Notes: generated from the letters alone by a model not told the origin. DNA of 64,000 nt from Cycas panzhihuaensis (GCA_023213395.1 CM041465.1:125805741-125869740), one strand, 5' to 3'. Shown: positions 37,063 through 51,182, counted from the first letter of the stretch. Numbers and translations: made by a program.

Positions 37063-38829
37063 TGAAAATTAATCCATATGACCAAGACTACAAGCATAAG
37101 TTTATAAAGAGACTCAATCGTTGTAAGGTCTTTTAAACATTTTGGGCTTATAAAATGAAAGATAAAAAATAAAAAATGATGTTAGAATTTAGAAACATTA
37201 AAAGTAAACAATAAATGGGTGAGTTATAGTGCTTAACTACTTTTTAGAGCTTAAAGCCCTCACTACATGTGACCAATCACTTACAACTTAAGTTATATAC
37301 CTCAAAATAGATTACAATTTACTTTACTATCACTAAAACATTAGTGAAAAAAAAAAGTTAAATAAAAAATCAAATTTATGTTGAAGAATTTTGACTTGTC
37401 ACGGTCGTCGTCACCTAGACATTGCCTACACAACTTTGTGAAGCTCATATGATCAATGTTGATATGATCTAAACCATATTTCTACCTTTATCAATTAATA
37501 TAAAGATTTTAAAGTCTGATCTATATATCCATGGAAGAAATTAGAGGAGAGAACAAGATGAATTTCATGATTTAAGAGTAAGAAATTAGGTTTAGAGGGC
37601 TACCCTGAAATTAGGTTTATGAGTGAGTAAATTTTTCCAATCATGTGTCGAGTACTCTTTGGCCATGAGTACTAGATTTAGATCAAGTGTTTCTAAATTT
37701 GTGAGAGATATAATTTCCAACTAGATTTGTTCATCTTATAACTTTACCATGAGTTTCCTTATTTTTTGTCTGGACTTGCATTCAACATCTATATGTCTTA
37801 TATACTTATGGAAGGAACAATACTTTCTTGTGCTACATGTTGGTCATTGTGTGTATGGTGTAGGTTATGCTTTAGAGAAAGAAGCTATAGTGGATGGTTC
37901 AATAAATGACTTGGGTCAATGTTGTATCTTTTCTTCTATTTTGAGGGTGAGTTGGAAGGCTGCCTCTAATGTTAAAATTGTAAGTAATTAGATCTCTTAT
38001 TAAGAGATACGAGTACACTCCTCCAATGAGTATAACTTTCAAGATATGGATAAGGTCACTGACTTCTAACTTGATGTAAAATTTTAAGAATTCATTAATA
38101 TATTGCTAAGCATATTGTTTAGATAGTTGCTTGATATGTAACCAATGTTTTATGAGTTTATCAAAATATCCAAGTGAATAGAAATGCCCTTTAATGGCTG
38201 TTGTGGAGTTATCCTAAGTAAAAATTGGTTATTGTCTAGAATAGGCTTACTGCCATGTCAAAGCTTATTTTTCCATATGCACCTTGGCTACCATTAGTTT
38301 TTGTTACTCAATTACCTATTGAGTTTTAAAGTAATCTTGATTTAGTCAATTACACAGTCAATTATGTAGCCAATACTTTGACTAGATTTAGTCAATTATA
38401 TAGCCAAAGGATGTAATTGACTAAATCTTTAGTCATTGATTAGTAATGATAGATTTATTCATAAAGATTTAGACTTATTTAGATTTCCATTGATATTGAA
38501 GCATAGTCTATTTCAAATATCTCTAATGTTCTAAGGGGACTAGGACTATTGTATTGCCCTATCTAAAAATTAGTGTAACTAGACACAATGTTACTCTCAT
38601 TTGTATACCCCATGGTTAATCCAGTTAGATTTAGTACACATCCTTTTTAATATAAATTACAATAAATTCAAATTTAGTTTCAAATTTAATGTCATAATAG
38701 GTGACTATAAACTTTGAATGATTAATTGATGGTGATAAATTCTAATAAATGACTTTATTAACAATTAGGCACTACTCTAAACTGAGTTGTCCTAACCAAA
38801 TCTAAGCTCATTTTATCATCCCATTCACA
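37063..38829. other. Non-coding stretch between copia D and the alpha MAPKK fragment
   Basis: 37063-37385 matches 52194-52445 beside element E. 37386-38829 is absent from the E-gamma region. An 80-codon plus-strand frame at 37749-37991 was not recognised. A perfect 15-bp inverted repeat lies at 38339-38427. Nothing else could be supported. Confidence 0.5.
38339..38427. repeat. 15-bp inverted repeat with an extra direct copy
   Basis: gatttagtcaattac at 38339-38353 is the exact reverse complement of gtaattgactaaatc at 38413-38427. A third, direct copy (gatttagtcaattat) lies at 38385-38399, so the DNA could form alternative hairpins. Confidence 0.85.
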
Positions 38830-39144
38830 TGACCCATAGAGATCAGACCCTAAGAGCTTTGGCGAGAATATGATGGCTATGCTGGGGATATCTGAAGCTT
38901 GGGTTTGACCTTGTTAGAATGTTATATAGGCCATTTCTGCTTCTTGTGCCCCAGCCAACAACCGAATTGGCCTATTGTCATTTTTACTATTTATTTTGGG
39001 GATCCCCCTCCCCACCCCCAATGCTTCTATAAATTTCTAGAGTTTTATTTGTTATTTTCCATAGAAGGACTCACAGAGGAGATGGACGGCTACTTGGCTC
39101 CTCACCCTCCCTTTTCTGAAACAATTCCAACAAGTTTCTCATAA
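38830..39144 (+). pseudogene. MAPKK 3' fragment, alpha copy
   Basis: It matches the intact kinase from about the TCAYMSPERL codons to the stop. Clear blocks read LGLTLLECYIGHFCFLCPSQ and NWPIVIFTIYFGDPP; the latter part is then shifted by an indel in the proline run (PHPQCFYKF in place of SPPPNASADF). The kinase subdomains I-VII and start are absent. Weak similarity may extend a little further left. A fragment of this type is a duplicated remnant, not an expressed kinase. Confidence 0.88.
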
Positions 39145-39736
39145 ATGAATTATTAAAGTCTATCAATTTTCTTCAGTAAATGAATATTATATACTCCTAA
39201 GATGGTTATAGAATCTAATTCATTCACTCTTTATAAAGGTAGATTCATTAATATTATGTTATTTTCTGTTGTATATTTATATTAAATTTGTTAAAATTTC
39301 ATTATTGTAGAATGAAATTTAATTGTTTATTTTTATATTCTTTCTCTATTTTATTATAATTAGAGATGGAAAATCTCATTTTATTACCAAATTTTCATTT
39401 TACATTATAATTTTATATAGAAATTGAATTCATTGGAAATTAAACCAAATGTTGCATATTAAATCAAAAATCATATGATCATCTCAATAGTTCGAATGAA
39501 GAATACAATTTATCAATATCCAACTAATCATTAATATGCTAACACCATAGATATATTCACTCACAATTCATTTTGTTGTATATGTACATTACTTTGAAGT
39601 CCATTTGCTCTTATTAACTATACCTCATATTAGTTAACTCTAACAGAGCAAATACATGGCTTCTTTACATGAAACCATAGGAAATGTATACTTCTAAATA
39701 TTCTTTATATATTTCATCTTATTTTTGACATAATCA

Positions 39737-39984
<248 letters not shown>

Positions 39985-40185
39985 CCTTCGTAAATATATA
40001 CATATAACTTCATATTATTTATTACAAATATTATATAGTTATTCAATTAATTTATAACTATGAAGTTAGAGCTTCTACACTAAGTGGATTAGCTAAGTAA
40101 TAATCTCATTGACTTGCTAACTCAATGTCTAATTTGATTAATATCTTAAATTGCTAACACACATACACGTACACATATATGTTTG

Positions 40186-40217
40186 TACACATACACACAC
40201 ACACACATATATATATG

Positions 40218-40305
<88 letters not shown>
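40186..40305. repeat. (CA)n-(TA)n-(GA)n compound microsatellite
   Basis: acacacac, then tatatgtatatata, and an uninterrupted (GA)n of about 37 units (40231-40305). The gamma counterpart at 53697-53748 has a longer CA part and only about 12 GA units. The beta counterpart at 46340-46365 has almost none. Confidence 0.95.
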
Positions 40306-40308
<3 letters not shown>

Positions 40309-43300
40309 TAGAATAATCCAACATACCGTGACACATGTCTATGTAAGTGTGAATAAAACACAATGGTAATGCACTGTAGGAAGTTGCATTAATAATTATG
40401 CTTCTCTCACACTTTACGATGTATTGTGTAAGACCATAACATTACATTAAATATTAGATATTTGAAAACTTTAAATACTCCAATAGTTTTTACCTATGAA
40501 TTTGCATCCATTATTTAAGTTGAAGCTTACAACATTCAAATCAAGTTATATCTTTATTGAATTCAACAAGTATAGTAATTGCCCTCAAAATAAAAAATAG
40601 CCTAAGTCAATATGTATTATGTCAGCAACAAAAGCTTGAAGATTTCAATAGCCTCTTTGCCTTATATGGATATTCACCATATATAAGTTGGAAGGGCTAA
40701 ATAAGAGGTAAGACTTAACTTTCACAACTTTATCTCAAGGTAGAAAATTGAATTATATAAGAATCTTCACCCCCTTCAACTATCAATCCTTTCCAAACCT
40801 TGTTAAAGATGGTTATATTACATTGAATAAAAAGAAGAATCTTGACTTCTCATAATGTCATTATCATAGAAACCATCATGCATAGATTTATGGTTTATTT
40901 ATTGTCATGTATGTATAAAAGAAAAGTTAAGGAAATGTGGCATATTATGTTATATATTTCCATTCAACATAATTACTTTATATTTGATAACTTCGTATTA
41001 TTATGATATATAATAACAAATTCAATGATAGAACATTTCTTGATTGGATATAAATGCAAAGCAATGCATAACACATTACAATAAATGTGGTATTAAAAGG
41101 AAAGTATTAGAGAGCACAGGAATATACAGATGACATAAATAAACTTGGTACATACTCAATACCAAAGTTGTTATTATAAAAAACTATCATAACAAAGTTA
41201 CAAATAAACAATTTCATAAAGCTTGCCATCACATATATAAATATAATAAATCATATAAGATTTATTATACAAGTTCATAAAACATTGTTAAAAGACATAA
41301 AAACACAATGCATATACAAAATATATAAAACCATGCCACACCAATACTTAGAAAAGGTGAAAATAACACAGCATTGAAGAAAAGTACAACAGGCAAATAC
41401 AAATATTTTAAAAATTGTAAAATACATTGCATGCAAAATGCATTAAAAAATCAACGGAAATATAAGAAGGACCCTTTGATAGGATAAATATTCTAATGAG
41501 AAAATGTAATTGCAAGGGAAAAGAACAAAAGAAAAGAAAAAGAAAAAGTATGCATCTACCAATTAATAACATTGCCATACATCCTTGTAATAAGCAAACT
41601 CATATTGCATTAAGAACCAAAATACAAAAATATAAATAAATATTACAAGAAAGTGAACATAAAATAATGAAATATATAAATATAACAAACATGAGATAAC
41701 AATTGAATGTAGCATGAATATATTTAAATAGAAAATAAATAGAATACAATAGTAAAAAGAAAAATACAACACATGTATTTAAAAACTTGAAATTGTATCT
41801 TTGTATTGAACAAATGCTTAAAATAATATAAGTGAATAATATTAATAATAATAGCACCACACACACACACACATATTTTGCAAGAAATTTAAAAAGAAAA
41901 AATATAAAGTAAAATTATAATAAATATGAAACAAAATTTTAATAAACCATTTATATTTGTAATATATAATAAATAGAATATAATACTTAAAAAAAAAACT
42001 ATCCACATATGCAAAAACTACAAAGTGGTTCTGCACTTCCATTGAGTTGTGCATTCAATTAACTTCGTCGAGAACTATTTATTCATGTCCATTGGATGAG
42101 AGTAAATATGAAAAAAGAAATTATTTTACTATATTTAGTGTTAAATCATGAGCAATGTCAACGAGGAGTGGCATGAAATATAGATCACATTTTAAATGAC
42201 ACGTATCATGTTGGACCTCATCATTTTAAACTATATTTTGATATTGCGCATTTAGTTATGTTAAACTAATAATAATAAGGTTACTTACATTGAAAATGCT
42301 TCTATTTCAAATTCAACCTTCCTCTAAAAGTGATTTTTACCATGAATAAATAGTACAATCTGAGATTCCTAAGAAAAATATCAATTTCACGTTTTAGTTG
42401 CAACTGCAAATATGGATGTTATTATTCAAATGCCTACTAGTTAACCATCACTTGTTCTTAGCGATATCTCATCTAATAATTTGTAGGCTTGGAGTTATTA
42501 AGTAGGATGCATGCGAAGTAACGCACGTGCTATTAACACTAAAAGTTTAAACCATAAAAATGACTACTTACAGAGTCAGAAGGCTTGACATTTGACTAAT
42601 AATGTTGGGTATCGCACCACTCAATGAGTTGAAATATAAACTGACACTCACTAATTTCTCAGGCTTCCCCAACTTTGTGGAATTGGACCATAGAATTTGT
42701 TTTCATTAAGCTTCTTGTCATAAGCATTTCACTTTCTTAATTCTCAATTCTTTTGAAATAGTTAATTAAGAACCACATTAGAAAGAAATTCAATATTGAT
42801 TAAATATAGAGATAGAGGCTATGTATTACACATACTCCAAGTTTTAAATACTAGAAACATTTGGTGATAATGGACTAGATAGTTGCAAGTTACCCAGATC
42901 TTCGTAGGTAAGCACAACAAAATTAAAATTGAAGTTGATCAATCAATTATAAAGCTAATATTTATTATTGATACATTACTCAAAATTTAAAATTATTTCC
43001 CTCTGATGGGTCTTATTGAGGGGAAAAGAAAAAAAATATATAGAAACTTACAACTTAATGATTGAGTTGTTATCGTTGTACGTTATGTAAAACCATTTTT
43101 TCTCATTTTCTATGAACGTAAATGTTACACTATTATAAAATATTAGTCTTCAAGGGTAGACTATGTAATGAAGAGTGGCAATTGTTCACATCTGGAGAAA
43201 GAATTACTATGCTATAATGAAATATGATGTACAAGCTTAAAAGCAAAGGGTTCTACAAGGAAAAATTGTAAACTTTTGGATGATGGGAATGATCTCAGAC

Positions 43301-44399
43301 CAATGCTACTTTTTTCCTTAAAGAAGAGCCTAGAGTGAAGAGTTATATTATGTTTGTGTTGTCCGTTATCAATTATCACTAAATGTGGTATCCTCGACAA
43401 TATAGTTTTGTAAATAATAGACTTATCTTGAAATTTATTCCCAGAAAGGACAATTGTATATAAAACTCAATCAATTTGTTAATTTTAAATTTGATGCTTT
43501 GTAATATCTTAATCCATATTAAAAGCATTATTCTAATTGATTTCTTTAATTAATGAATGGTTTGGTGTGCACTTTTTATATCTCTATTAATGCAAGTAAT
43601 AAACATGTAGTACTAACATGAACATTATAAATGCCATTTGAATGATATAGACAAACATATATAAGTATTATTATGGTAAACATTGGTCATAAGATGTTAG
43701 AGTTATGGAGATTTTATGATGGATTACCTACTTTGTCTCTTGGAGGAAATGAAAAGCTTTTAGTAATTCATTTGTTTTCTCATTCTTTCCATTGTTAATA
43801 GCACATGCTAATTGATAGAATACTATTGACAAAAATATATGCAAAACTCTGATTAGAATGTTAGAACAATAATTTAACTACTTTCAAATATTTACATTAT
43901 GAAAATAAAGACAAGACCACCCTCTATTTATTTTGTTTATCATTATGTAGTGTATTCACTCACAAATACATATCTCCACCTTACTGTAAAAGGATTATAA
44001 TTTCTTACCAATCAATCTACCTACTAATAACATTTTGAATTGATGGTACCCCTGAACATCAAATTGGAGCCACATGTAAACTTATATAGACATCACTATT
44101 GATAGTACAAAGAAGCTTCCCTATCAAACTTGAAAAAAAAAATGCAACAATAAGAGTGACAAGTTCCACTTTATTCATTTCTATTCTTATTTTATGTGTG
44201 CCCAAACCACATACATTTCCATTGTCTCTAAAAACATGGTCCAATTCAAAGTTTACACACAACAATGTAAAATTTTTGTGTATTAAATAATATTATTTTA
44301 ATCCAATTTCCAAATATTAAAAAAATGTCACAATTGTTGGATTTATACACTCAATGCGCTTGTGAACCAAATATAATACTAATACAATATAAAGAACCC

Positions 44400-44780
44400 C
44401 AAATTGTCATATACTACTTTTCCAAAACGGCAACAGGGTAATTTCGTTGCAGATGCAGCCGTCACGTTTTCAAAAATTTGGTGGACTTTTGATCACGTTG
44501 GGAATGAAATAATCCAATTACGTCGGGCTCCTTCGGGACAGCGGCGACTTGATTAATTAATTAATAATTATTTAAGTGTGTGATTGCATGTGTGAGGCTG
44601 TATCAGACGTACTTCTCCGGCCAGCTTTGGTTTCGATTTGAGCTCTTTCTACGTGCAGGAAAATTTCTGCTTCTACGTGGACTCTACTTGCAGAGGCCGC
44701 CGTCATTTAAAAATCGTCGCGGGTGTTATTTGTAGGTTTGGAAGCTGTGGTGGAGAACCAGGAATACGAGTAGGATAACT
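44400..44780 (+). promoter_or_regulatory. Putative promoter/5' leader of the MAPKK gene
   Basis: This unique segment is richer in G and C than its surroundings and is not part of the repeated tail. It carries ACGT-core motifs: attacgtcgg near 44519, ctacgtgc at 44649-44656 and ctacgtgg at 44673-44680, the last two resembling G-box/ABRE-type bZIP sites. An AT-rich run (taattaattaattaataatt) lies near 44552-44571 and tttaaaaat near 44706. No transcription start can be fixed from the sequence. Confidence 0.45.
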
Positions 44781-45731
44781 ATGGGAATTGAAAGGAAATT
44801 GCAATTAGGTTTGAAGGTATCAATTCCCGTCCAAGACGAGAGCCCTCGTCTGCCTTTGCTTCTGCCTGCGCAGGGTCTGAAATTGGTCTCCCACAACGTA
44901 GAACGTCTGTCAGATTTGGAGAAGATTCAGATCCTCGGATGTGGCAGCGGGGGAAAGGTGTTCAAAGTCCGTCACAAGAAGACCCAAGCCGTGTACGCCC
45001 TCAAGGTCGTTCGCGCAGACCACCAAAATATGTCCGTCAGGAGACAGATAATCACGGAGATGGAGATTATGACGAAAACGAACTCTCCCTTCGTTGTGAA
45101 ATGTGAAGGGATATTTGAGGAGGGCGGATATATTAACTTTGTTTTGGAGTACATGGATGGAGGTTCTCTCGCCAATTTGGTGGAGCAGAAGTGGAGAATA
45201 AGCGAATCCTTTGTGGCCAAGGTCGCGAGAGATGTGCTGCAGGGTTTGGAATACCTGCGCAGGGAAAAAATAGTGCACAGAGACATAAAGCCCGCCAATT
45301 TACTGATCAACTGGAAGCAGGAAATCAAGATTGCAGACTTCGGAGTTAGCCAGATATTGTCTCAGACCCAGGATACCCGCGATTATTATGTTGGTACCTG
45401 TGCCTACATGAGCCCAGAGAGATTAGACTCTGACAGCTATGGCGGGAACTATGATGACCATGCCGGGGATATCTGGAGCCTGGGTTTGACCCTGTTGGAA
45501 TGCTATATAGGACATTTCCCCTTCTTGTCCCCCGGCCAGCAACCGGATTGGCCTACTCTCATTTTTGCCATTTGTTTTGGAGATCCCCCCTCCCCACCCC
45601 CCAACGCTTCTGCAGATTTCCATAGTTTTATCCGTTGCTGTCTGCAGAAGAACCCGAGGAGGAGATGGACGGCTACTCGGCTGCTCACCCACCCTTTTCT
45701 CAAACAATCCCGACAAGTTTCTCATAAATAA
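44781..45731 (+). CDS. MAP kinase kinase, plant group D-like (MKK7/8/9 type), intronless
   Basis: This 316-residue dual-specificity kinase would phosphorylate a MAP kinase on Thr and Tyr in a cytosolic or nuclear signalling cascade. Residues 5-16 (RKLQLGLKVSIP) resemble the basic-hydrophobic MAPK docking site. Kinase landmarks are the glycine loop GCGSGGKV at 53-60, ALK with Lys75, HRDIKPANLL at 166-175 (Asp168), DFG at 186-188, GTCAYMSPER at 205-214, DIWSLGL at 230-236 and RRRWTATRLLTHPFL at 293-307. The length and lack of introns fit group D. In the activation loop, the S/T-x5-S/T positions align to Thr196 and Tyr202, so the second phosphoacceptor appears to be Tyr. The start ATG has A at -3 and G at +4. 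Three decayed 3' copies lie at 9646, 38830 and 52449. Confidence 0.93.
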   Translation: MGIERKLQLGLKVSIPVQDESPRLPLLLPAQGLKLVSHNVERLSDLEKIQILGCGSGGKVFKVRHKKTQAVYALKVVRADHQNMSVRRQIITEMEIMTKTNSPFVVKCEGIFEEGGYINFVLEYMDGGSLANLVEQKWRISESFVAKVARDVLQGLEYLRREKIVHRDIKPANLLINWKQEIKIADFGVSQILSQTQDTRDYYVGTCAYMSPERLDSDSYGGNYDDHAGDIWSLGLTLLECYIGHFPFLSPGQQPDWPTLIFAICFGDPPSPPPNASADFHSFIRCCLQKNPRRRWTATRLLTHPFLKQSRQVSHK

Positions 45732-48700
45732 ATTATTGCTGTCTATCAATTTTTTTCTTCCGCAAATGAATATTATATACTCTGAAGACGATTTGTTAAA
45801 ATTTTATTATTGTAGATTGAAATTTAAGAGTTCATTTTTATATTCTTTCTCCATTTTAGAACAATTAGAGATCACAAATCTCATCTTATTATTAAATTCT
45901 CATTTTACATTAGAATTTTATATAGAAATTGAATTCATTGGATATTAAACTAAACATTGTATATTCTCAATAGCTAGAATGAAGAATACAATTTATCAAT
46001 ATCTAACTAATGATTAATACACTAACACAATAGATATATTCATTTACAATTCGTTTTGTTGTATATGTACATTACTTTGAAGTCCATTTGCTCTTACTAA
46101 CTATATCTCATATTAGTTAACTCTAATAGAGCAAATAGAGCGCTTCTTTAATATATATATAACTTTTTGTTATTTGTTATAAATATTATATAGTTATTCA
46201 GTTACAGACTTCTTCACTAAGTCTATTAGCCAAGTAATAGTTTTACTGACTTGCTAACTCAATATCTAAGTTGAACAATAACTTAACTTGCTAACACACA
46301 TACATGCACACACATATACATATATGTTTGTATATAGACAAACATATATAGATATATAGAGAGATCTTAGAATAATCTAACACACCCTGTCACATTTGCA
46401 TTAATAATTATGCTTCTCTCACACTTTACAATGCATTGTGTGGATTTATGTGGGACCATAGCATTACATTAAATATTAGATATTTGAAAACTTTAAATAC
46501 TCTAACCATATATAAGTTGGAAGGGCTAAATAAGAGGTAAGACATAACTTTCACAACTTTATCTCAAGATAGAAAATTGAATTATATAAGAATCTTCACC
46601 CCCTTCAACTATCAGTCCTATCTAAACCTTGTTGAAGGTGGTTATATTACATTGAATAAAGAGAAGAATATTGACCTCTCATAATATCATTATCATAGAA
46701 ACCATCATGCATACATTTATGGTTTATTTGTTGTCATATATGTATAAAAGAAAAGCTAAGGAAATGTGGCATATTATGTTACATATTTCCATGAGACATA
46801 ATTACTTAATATTTGATAACTTTGTATTATTATGATATATAATAACAAATTTAATGATAGAACATTTCTTGATTGGATATAAATGCAAAGTAATGCATGA
46901 CACATAACAACAAATGCGGTATTAAAAGGAAAACATTAAAGAGCAATGGAATATGCACATGACATAAATAAACTTGACACATGCTCGATACCAAAGTTGT
47001 TATTATAAAAAACTATCATAACAAAGTTACAGATAAAACAATTTCATAAAGCCTGCCATCACATATATAAATATAATAAATCATACAAGATTTATAATAC
47101 AAGTTCATAGGACATTGTTAAAAGATATAAAAACACAATGCATATACAAAATATATAAAACCATACCACACCAATACTTAGAAAAGGTGAAAATAACATA
47201 GCATTGAAGAAAAGTGTAATACGCAAACACAAATATTTTAAAAATTCTAAAATACATTACATGCAAAATACATTAAAATATTAATGAAAGTATAAGAAGG
47301 ACCCTTTGATAGGATAAATATTCTAATGATAAAATGCAATTGCAAGGGAAAAGAACAAAAAAGAGAGAGAGAGAAAGCATGCATCTACCAATTAATAACA
47401 ATCATATTATATTAAGAATCAAAATACAAAAATATAAATAAATATTGCAAGAAAGTGAAAACATAAAATAATGAAATATATAAATATATAAATATAACAA
47501 ACATGAGACAACAGTTGAATGTAATATGAATATATTTAAATAGAAGATAAATATAATACAATAGTAAAAATAAAAATACAATACATGCATTCAAAAACTC
47601 GAAGATGTACCTTTATACTGAATAAATGCTTAAAATAATGTAAGTGAATAATAATAATAATAATAACACCACATATGCAAAAACTACAAAGTGATTGTGC
47701 ACTTCCATTGAGTTGTGCTTTTAGTTAACTTCATTGAGAATTATTTATTCATGTCTATTGGATAAGAGTAAATATGAAAAAAGAAAAAAAAAATACCATA
47801 TTTAGAGTTAAATCTTGAGCAATGTCAACAAGGAGTGGCATGAAATACAGAGCATATTTTAAATGACATGTATCGTGTTAGACTTCATTATTTTAAACTA
47901 CATTTTGATATTGCGTATTTAGTTATGTTAAACTAATAACAATAAGGTTACTTACATTGAAAATGCTTGTATTTCAAATTCAATATTTCTCTAAAAGTGA
48001 TTTTTACCATGAATAAATAATACAATATGAGATTCCTAAGGAAAATATCAGTTGCACGTTTTAGTCACAACTGCAAATATGGATGTCATTATTCAAATGC
48101 CCGCTAGCTAACAAGCACTTATCTAATAATTATGGGCTTAGAGTCATCAAGTAGGATGCATGTAAACTAACGTACGTGCTATTAACGTTAAAAGTTTAAA
48201 CCATAAAAATGACTACTTATAGAATTAGAAGGCTTGACATTTGACCAATAATGTTGGGTATCACGCCATTCAATGAGTTGAACTACAAACTAATGCTCAC
48301 TAATTTCTTAGGCTTCCCTACCTTTATGGAATTGGACCATAGAATTTATTTTCATAAAGCTTCTTGTCATAAGAATTTCACTTTCTTAATTCTCAATTCT
48401 TTTGAAATAGTTAATTAAGGACCACATTAGAAAGAAACTCAATATTGATTAAATATAGAGATAGAGGCTATGTATTACACATATTGCAAGTTTTAAAGAT
48501 TAGAAACATTTGGTGATAATGGACCAGATAGTTGCAAGTTACCCAGATCTCTGTAGGTAAACACAACAAAATTAAAATTGAAGTTGATCAATCAATTATA
48601 AAGATAATATTTATTGTTGATGCATCACTTAAAATTTAAAATTGTTTCCCTTTGGTGGGATTTATTTAGGGGAAAAGAAAAAAAAATAGAAACTTAGAAC

Positions 48701-50052
48701 TTAATGATTGAGTTGTTATTGTTGTATGTAATGTAAAACCATTTTCCCCATTTTCTATGAATGTAAATGTTACACTATTATAAAATATTAGTCTCCAAGG
48801 GTAGACTATGTAATAAAGAGTGGCAATTGTTCACATCTTGAGAAAGAATTACTATGCTACAATAAAATATGATGTAGAGGCTTGAAAGCAAAGGGTTCTA
48901 GAAAGAAAAATTGCAAACTTTTGGATGATGGGAATGAGCTCAGACTAATGCTAATGTTTTCCTTAAAGAAGGACCTAGAATGAAGAGTTCTATTATGTTT
49001 GTATTGTCTGTTATCCATTATCAATAAATGGGGTATCTTTGATAGTATAGTTTTGAGAACATATTTGAATAAAATAATATTAATCTTATTGGGATTTATT
49101 TTAACATTATAATAAATTTTAGAATGTATATAAAACTCAATCAGTTTGTTAATTTTAAATTTGATGCTTCGTCATATCTTAATCCATATTAAAAGCATTA
49201 TTCTAATTGATTTCTTTAATTAAAGTAAATAGTTTGGTGTGCAATTTTTATATCTCTATTAATGCAAGTAATAAACATGCAGTACTAACATGAACATTAT
49301 AAATGCCATTCAAATGATATAGACAAGCATATATAAGAATTATTATAGTAAACATTGGTCATATGACATTAGAGTCATGTAGGCTTTATGATGGATTACC
49401 TACTTTGTCTCTTGGAGGAAATGAAAAGCTTTTAGTAATTCATTGTTTTCTCATTCTTTCCATTGTTAATAGCACATGCTAATCAATGGAATACTATTGG
49501 TAAAAGTATAAGCCAAACTCTGGCTGGAATGTTGGAACAATAAATTAACTACTTTCAAATATTTACATTATGAAAATAAAGACAAGACCACCCTCTATTT
49601 ATTTTGTTTATCATTATGTAGTGTATTCACTCACAAATAGATATCTCCACCTTACTGTAAAAGGATTATAACTTCCTACCAATCAATCTACCTACTAATA
49701 AAATTTTGAATTGATGGTACCCTTGACAACATCAAATTGGAATCACATGTGAACTTATATAGACATCACTATTGATACTTCAAAGAGCTTTTACTATCAA
49801 ACTTGAACAAGAGAAAAAGTGCAACAATAAAAGTGACAAGTTCTACTTTATTCCTTTCTATTCTTATTTTATGTGTGCCCAAAGTACACACATTCCCGTT
49901 GTCTCTGAAACACATGGTTCAATTCAAGGTTTACACATAATTAATGTGAAAGTTTTATGTGTATTAAATAATATTATTTTCATCAAATTTTAAAATATTA
50001 AAAAAGTAGCATAATCATTGGATTTATACACTCAATGCACATGTGAACCATA
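45732..50052. repeat. Tail block beta (3' flank of the intact MAPKK, non-coding)
   Basis: It parallels 39145-44375 but lacks the long TA/CA/GA arrays (compare 46140-46370) and several short segments. It ends at about 50052, where the copia fragment E begins. The nearest 3' flank (45732-45950) serves as the 3' untranslated region of the kinase gene. No other gene was recognised. AT-only frames in it are not convincing. Confidence 0.85.
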
Positions 50053-50808
50053 TCTTGTACCTTTTAGCATCAACATTTATAATAAGGACAATTCCCTTAT
50101 CACACTCATTAAGCAAAATATTCTTACAAATTATAATCTTCTTCTTTGAGGGATCCAAAGCCCTACATGCCTTGGAAGACTTACTATCCTCAATAAGAAT
50201 ACACGTTTGATAGTTGTCATCAAGCTTTTGTCTCTTTATATCAGGTACACAAATAAAAATAGTGCAACAAAAGACTTGAAGATTACAAATAAAAGTTTTT
50301 TTTACTAGTCTAAGTTTCTTTAGTATTTATATTTATAATAACTACAGTTAGACTTCTATTCAAAATCTACATAGTTGTATTCATAACTTCATCTTGAAAA
50401 CCATTTAAAGACATTTTTATCTTTTAGCATACATCTCACCATCATAGCAATGGTGTGGTTCTTCCTCTTAAATATATCATTTTATTATGGTGTATAGGAT
50501 GTAGTTAGTTGCTATTATTTGTCATGATCCTTGTAAAAATTGATAACTTTTGAAGATAAGTACTTACCTCTGTTGTCCCTCCTCATAAACTTGTTCTTCA
50601 ATAAATGTCATGAAGGATATCAAGCCTCTAAGTGAGACTAGTAAAAGTGGTCCACATAAATTAGAATGAACTAGCTCCAATTTACCCTTATCCCTCAACG
50701 TGGTCCTAAAATATTTTTCTATATGTTTCTTCTTGATTACGCATGCATTGCAAATTTTATCATATTTTTGTATAAGAGGGAGATACTACATCATTTTTAA
50801 CTTATTTA

Positions 50809-50906
50809 ATAGTTTAATATTATGATAATTCAAGTGACTAATAGTTTAATATTATGATAATTCAAGTGACTAATAGTTTAATATTATGATAATTCAAGTG
50901 ACCAAA
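50809..50906. repeat. 32-bp tandem repeat, three copies
   Basis: Units start agtttaatattatgataatt at 50811, 50843 and 50875. The same locus in element D (35693, 35725) has two units. Confidence 0.93.
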
Positions 50907-51182
50907 ATAATCATGTTGTAAAGTATTAGAAGTACTAATAACAAAACCAAGCTTATGAATATTGACAAATTTATACAAGCTATTCTTTTTGGTTCCATGG
51001 GCTATTACAAAATCACCATCTTTAATTACACATTTAATAGTGTCAAACTCAACCTTCAACTTAAATTTAGCTATATAATTTATAAAAAGTAAGTTATATC
51101 TAAATGATCGTACGTACAACACATTAGACATCTTGATTTTATGGCCAAGTGGATTAAGAGCAATTGTACCTTGATTGATCAC
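50862..51182 (-). pseudogene. GAG-pre-integrase fragment of copia E
   Basis: The 106-codon open stretch contains GTIALNPLGHKIKMSNVLYV, then the FRYNLLFINYIAKF and YFGHLNYHNIKLLV segments, the region joining the copia protease to integrase. It is the longest uninterrupted piece of this element. Upstream frames with the protease and Gag (51242-51472, 51749-52193) are broken by stops. It is closely similar to 35712-35972 in D. Confidence 0.75.

Noticed and set aside
40154-40363. Minus-strand frame rich in Ser-Leu
   Set aside because: It is a translation of the (GA)n/(TC)n tract with no recognisable domain.
41563-42054. Hydrophobic Tyr/Phe/Ile-rich frames resembling membrane proteins (also 47402-47594)
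   Set aside because: They arise in AT-rich tail DNA. The equivalent positions in the other tail copies differ by frameshifts, so they are unlikely to encode a conserved protein.
44910-45749. Minus-strand and alternate frames over the MAPKK gene
   Set aside because: They overlap an intact, motif-complete kinase frame on the plus strand and show no protein similarity.
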